This document shows, piece after piece, positions 61,426-64,000 of a stretch of 64,000 bases of DNA. The first letter of the stretch is position 1; each line of letters opens with the position of its first letter. A model generated the notes under the pieces. The model worked only from the letters and a program-made list of their open reading frames with translations. It was not told where the DNA came from and did not search any database. Made by a program: the position numbers and the translations under genes. This DNA is from Agromyces salentinus (lineage in GTDB: Bacteria > Actinomycetota > Actinomycetes > Actinomycetales > Microbacteriaceae). The stretch is from the NCBI RefSeq assembly GCF_009749395.1, contig NZ_WBIR01000006.1, positions 247,978 to 311,977 on the forward strand, given 5' to 3'.

Positions 61426-62804
61426 CCACGCTGCCTCCCCAGCCGCTCAGCCCGCTCGACGGACGGTACCGCTCGGCCGTCGGCACGCTCGGCGAGCACC
61501 TCTCCGAAGCCGGCCTCAACCGCGCCCGCGTGCACGTCGAGGTCGAGTGGCTCATCGCGCAGACCGATCGCGGCTTCTTCGGCACCTCGCCGCTGTCCGA
61601 CGGCCAGAAGGCGTCGCTCCGCCGCGTCGTCACCGACTTCGGCCAGCCCGACATCGACGAGCTCGCCGCGCTCGAGGCCACGACCAGGCACGACGTCAAG
61701 GCGGTCGAGTACTACGTGCGCCGCCGTCTCGACGACCTCGGCCTCGACCACCTCGCCGAGCTCACGCACTTCGCGTGCACCAGCGAGGACATCAACAACC
61801 TCTCGTACGCGATCACCGTGCGCGATGCCGTGCAGCAGGTCTGGCTGCCGAAGTACCGCGCGGTCATCGGCACGATCGCCGACCTCGCCCGCGAGCACCG
61901 CAACGCGTCGATGCTCTCGCGCACGCACGGCCAGCCGGCGACCCCGACGACCATGGGCAAGGAGCTCGCGGTCTTCGCGCACCGCCTCACGCGCATCGCC
62001 GCCCAGGTCGAGGACACCGAGTACCTCGGCAAGTTCTCGGGCGCCACCGGCACGTTCTCCGCGCACGTCGTCGCGGCCCCGGATGTCGCGTGGCCCGACG
62101 TGTCCCGCGAGTTCGTCGAGTCGCTCGGCCTCGCGTGGAACCCCCTCACCACCCAGATCGAGTCGCACGACTGGCAGGCGGAGCTCTACGGCAAGGTCTC
62201 GCATGCGAACCGCGTCCTGCACAACCTCGCGACCGACATCTGGACCTACATCTCGCTCGGCATCTTCCGTCAGACTCCGGTGGCCGGCGCGACCGGCTCC
62301 TCGACGATGCCGCACAAGGTCAACCCGATCCGCTTCGAGAACGCCGAGGCGAACCTCGAGCTCTCGAGCGCCGTCCTCGACTCGCTCGCCGCCACGCTCG
62401 TGACCAGTCGCCTGCAGCGCGACCTCACCGACTCGAGCGCGCAGCGCAACATCGGCGTCGGCTTCGGGCACTCGATGCTCGCGCTCGACAACATCCAGCG
62501 CGGCCTCGGCGAGATCGACCTCGACCTCGCCGTGCTCGCAGCCGACCTCGACGGCAACTGGGAGGTGCTCGGCGAGGCGATCCAGACGGTGATCCGCGCC
62601 GAGGTCGCCGCCGGCCGGTCGAGCATCGCCGACCCGTACGCGCTGCTCAAGGAGCTCACGCGCGGCAAGCGCGTCGGCGCGGCCGAGCTCGCCGAGTTCG
62701 TCGAGGGCCTCGAGATCGGGGATGCCGCGAAGCAGCGCCTGCTCGCGCTCACGCCCCAGTCGTACACGGGCCTCGCGTCCGACCTGGTCGACCGGCTGGG
62801 CTGA
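61422..62804 (+). CDS. purB: Adenylosuccinate lyase
   Basis: A 460-residue lyase that cleaves SAICAR and adenylosuccinate in purine synthesis. The signature GSSTMPHKVNPIRFENAEAN (from Gly292) and an upstream catalytic loop with SRTHGQPATPTTMGKE are present. ATG 61422 overlaps the phosphatase stop. The spacer to the next gene consists of a 48-bp tandem duplication that includes the purB stop codon. Confidence 0.96.
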   Translation: MTTLPPQPLSPLDGRYRSAVGTLGEHLSEAGLNRARVHVEVEWLIAQTDRGFFGTSPLSDGQKASLRRVVTDFGQPDIDELAALEATTRHDVKAVEYYVRRRLDDLGLDHLAELTHFACTSEDINNLSYAITVRDAVQQVWLPKYRAVIGTIADLAREHRNASMLSRTHGQPATPTTMGKELAVFAHRLTRIAAQVEDTEYLGKFSGATGTFSAHVVAAPDVAWPDVSREFVESLGLAWNPLTTQIESHDWQAELYGKVSHANRVLHNLATDIWTYISLGIFRQTPVAGATGSSTMPHKVNPIRFENAEANLELSSAVLDSLAATLVTSRLQRDLTDSSAQRNIGVGFGHSMLALDNIQRGLGEIDLDLAVLAADLDGNWEVLGEAIQTVIRAEVAAGRSSIADPYALLKELTRGKRVGAAELAEFVEGLEIGDAAKQRLLALTPQSYTGLASDLVDRLG

Positions 62805-62892
62805 GGCGCGGCGGGGCGCGGCGGGTCAGTGGCCTGTCGGGCCACTGGGCTGAGTCTCGTCGAGGCCGGCGGGTCAGTGACCCGTCGGGCCC
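62797..62892. repeat. 48-bp tandem duplication spanning both stop codons of the purB spacer
   Basis: 62797-62844 and 62845-62892 align in register over 48 bp with about nine differences. Each copy contains CTGGGCTGAG (purB end with TGA) and GGGTCAGTG, whose complement is the stop of the convergent gene. So the whole junction between two convergent genes has been duplicated. Confidence 0.85.
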
Positions 62893-63203
62893 TCGGGCCG
62901 GTCGGTGCCGAGGGCATCGTCGTCGGCACGACCGTCGCCGGCGGCATCCGTCGGCCCGGGCGTGCCGTCGATCTCGGCGCGCTCGTCGGCGTCGGGCTTG
63001 AACGTCATGGCGATCAGCGCGAGGACCATGAGCACGACGATGAAGACCCCGCCGGCGCCGATGGCGGCGAGCACGAGGTCGCGCGTCGCGAACAGGGCGA
63101 CGCCGCCGACGAAGAGCGCGGCGATCACAGCGCCGCCGACGTACTCGGCAGGCCGCAGGAGTTCGCGGCGGGTCGGCTGGTAGTCGTCGTTGGGGTTGGT
63201 CAC
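62874..63203 (-). CDS. Small two-helix membrane protein
   Basis: A 109-residue protein with two hydrophobic segments (about 19-43 and 48-68) and an acidic C-terminal tail (EIDGTPGPTDAAGDGRADDDALG). GTG 63203 overlaps the stop of the preceding gene (GTGA), so it is the second gene of a pair. No known family was recognised. The 3' end (GPTGH-stop) has a copy 48 bp downstream. Confidence 0.8.
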   Translation of the reverse strand: MTNPNDDYQPTRRELLRPAEYVGGAVIAALFVGGVALFATRDLVLAAIGAGGVFIVVLMVLALIAMTFKPDADERAEIDGTPGPTDAAGDGRADDDALGTDRPEGPTGH

Positions 63204-63784
63204 GAGTGCTGCTCCGATCCGGAGGCCTTGGCGTCGGCCGCCGCAGCCCACTTCGACGAGAATCCGCCGATGACGAGGTAGACGCCGAGGATCACGAGGT
63301 ACGCCCCGATGAACCCGACCGCGGTGACGGTGTCGGGTGGCAGGAGCAGGAAGACGATGGCGAGGATGGCGGTGAACGCGCCCGCGGCGATCCAGTCGCG
63401 TGCGACCGACGTGCGGCCTCGGCTGCGGAGGCCGGCGTAGAGCTCGATGAAGCCCGTGACGGCCGCCCAGGTGCTCACGAGGAACAGCAGGAAGGGCAGT
63501 CCGCCGGGCACGGTGAGGGCCAGCAGACCGGCCGCGACGGTGACGACGGCGCTCACCGCGAAGAGTGAGCGGATGACGCGGTCGGTGACGAAGCGGAGCG
63601 AGAGCGCACCGACGACGAGGCCGGAGACGACCGCCCAGGCGCCGAACACCAGCAGGCCGAGGCCCGCCGAGTGGTCCTGCGAGAAGGTGATGGCGACCGC
63701 GGGCAGGAGTGCGAGGAGTCCGCGCACGACCGGAACGACCCAGTACTGGGCGCGCTCCGGGGCGGAATCGCGGGCGGTGGCCAC
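63200..63784 (-). CDS. HdeD-like/DUF308 multi-pass membrane protein
   Basis: A 194-residue membrane protein with about six helices (VVRGLLALLPAVAITF, GLLVFGAWAVVSGLVVGAL, SLFAVSAVVTVAAGLLALTVPG, LFLVSTWAAVTGFIELYAGL, ILAIVFLLLPPDTVTAVGFIGAYLVILGVYLV). This repeated pattern fits the HdeD/DUF308 family, linked to acid and envelope stress. GTG 63784 is chosen because AGAGG lies five bases upstream; a GTG at 63799 lacks a site. Confidence 0.78.
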   Translation of the reverse strand: MATARDSAPERAQYWVVPVVRGLLALLPAVAITFSQDHSAGLGLLVFGAWAVVSGLVVGALSLRFVTDRVIRSLFAVSAVVTVAAGLLALTVPGGLPFLLFLVSTWAAVTGFIELYAGLRSRGRTSVARDWIAAGAFTAILAIVFLLLPPDTVTAVGFIGAYLVILGVYLVIGGFSSKWAAAADAKASGSEQHS

Positions 63785-63880
63785 GGCGACCTCTTTCACG
63801 TCGGAGGGGATACCGATCCATCCTACGCGTCGGCTCCCGCCGATCCTGTGAGCACGCAGGGGCTGACGGCCTGAGCGGCG

Positions 63881-64000
63881 GGGCGCGACCGGGCGCGCGC
63901 CCCGGCGCAACCCAGCGCAACCCAGCGCCTCCGGGCGCGACCGGGCGCGACCCAGCGCGACCCAGCGCGACCCAGCGCGACCGGGCGCGACCGGGCGCGG
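63881..64000. repeat. 10-bp tandem repeat array at the right edge
   Basis: From 63881 the sequence runs in a 10-bp register of units like GCGCGACCGG and GCGCGACCCA, about twelve units to the window end. Nothing between 63785 and 63880 looks coding except the start region of the HdeD-like gene. Whether the array continues beyond the window cannot be seen. Confidence 0.85.

Noticed and set aside
1..64000. CRISPR arrays
   Set aside because: All tandem repeats seen have short periods (10-48 bp) with repeated, not unique, spacers; no cas genes.

Overview
The window is 64 kb of very GC-rich (about 70% or more) actinobacterial chromosome. Gene content points to the Microbacteriaceae (Agromyces or Microbacterium-like): FprA/FdxA, Dcd-type dCTP deaminase, an F420-type LLM enzyme, branched-chain 2-oxoacid dehydrogenase preceded by an HisC-like aminotransferase, zinc-free S14/L33/L28 paralogues, and a dispersed GGTCGAGTAG...TATCGAGACC repeat. 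The family assignment is inference. No phage, insertion sequence, CRISPR array or replication origin was seen; this looks like ordinary core and niche chromosome with one small accessory-looking operon.

Layout. 0-2 kb: the end of a ferredoxin-NADP reductase gene overlapping fdxA. 2-4.6 kb: a MocR-type regulator divergent from a LysE exporter. 4.6-9.9 kb: an HTH/membrane-protein pair divergent from an unusual cluster of a 50-residue peptide, an arginase-fold protein lacking both metal-binding histidines, an SRPBCC protein, an MFS transporter and a DUF3626-like protein. 9.9-15.7 kb: a PotABCD-like ABC importer divergent from a FadR-type regulator plus a soluble Cache-domain protein, with a 16-bp perfect palindrome between them. 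15.8-21.9 kb: TetR and alpha/beta hydrolase sharing twin operators, ribokinase, a FAD/Rieske oxidoreductase, an LLM oxidoreductase and a flavodoxin-fold reductase. 21.9-24.8 kb: dcd, tRNA-Gly(CCC), ktrB-ktrA potassium uptake. 24.9-31.4 kb: copper handling (CopB with a CPH motif, CopA with CPC, CopZ, two CsoR-like boxes, no csoR gene) with a MATE exporter in between. 31.5-37.6 kb: a lipoprotein of the beta-lactamase fold that has lost its catalytic motifs, a PIF1-like helicase, an exported protein of unknown function and a CopD-CtaG fusion. 37.8-42.3 kb: HU, rpsN-rpmG-rpmB, two small proteins and glutamate decarboxylase. 42.4-45.6 kb: a glycine-betaine-type ABC importer. 46-52.5 kb: two PAP2 phosphatases, then a znuA-znuC-znuB-znuB2-zur operon whose promoter carries a Zur box. 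52.5-57.8 kb: hisC-bkdABC and a small membrane protein. 57.9-64 kb: a WXG100-like protein with a lipase-like partner, a kinase-like phosphotransferase, a low-molecular-weight tyrosine phosphatase overlapping purB, and two membrane proteins.

How the parts fit: metal homeostasis dominates (Cu export, Zn import, cytochrome oxidase copper assembly, zinc-independent ribosomal proteins), alongside osmo- and acid-stress functions (Ktr, Opu, Gad). Tightly overlapping stop/start codons (ATGA/GTGA) mark most operons.

The most unusual features are (i) the peptide/arginase-like cluster at 5.9-9.9 kb; (ii) a recurring pattern in which the last bases of a gene, including its stop codon, are tandemly duplicated into the downstream spacer (fdxA, Cache gene, ctaG, zur, lipase-like gene, purB); and (iii) a strong excess of the heptamer GGATGCC/GGCATCC.
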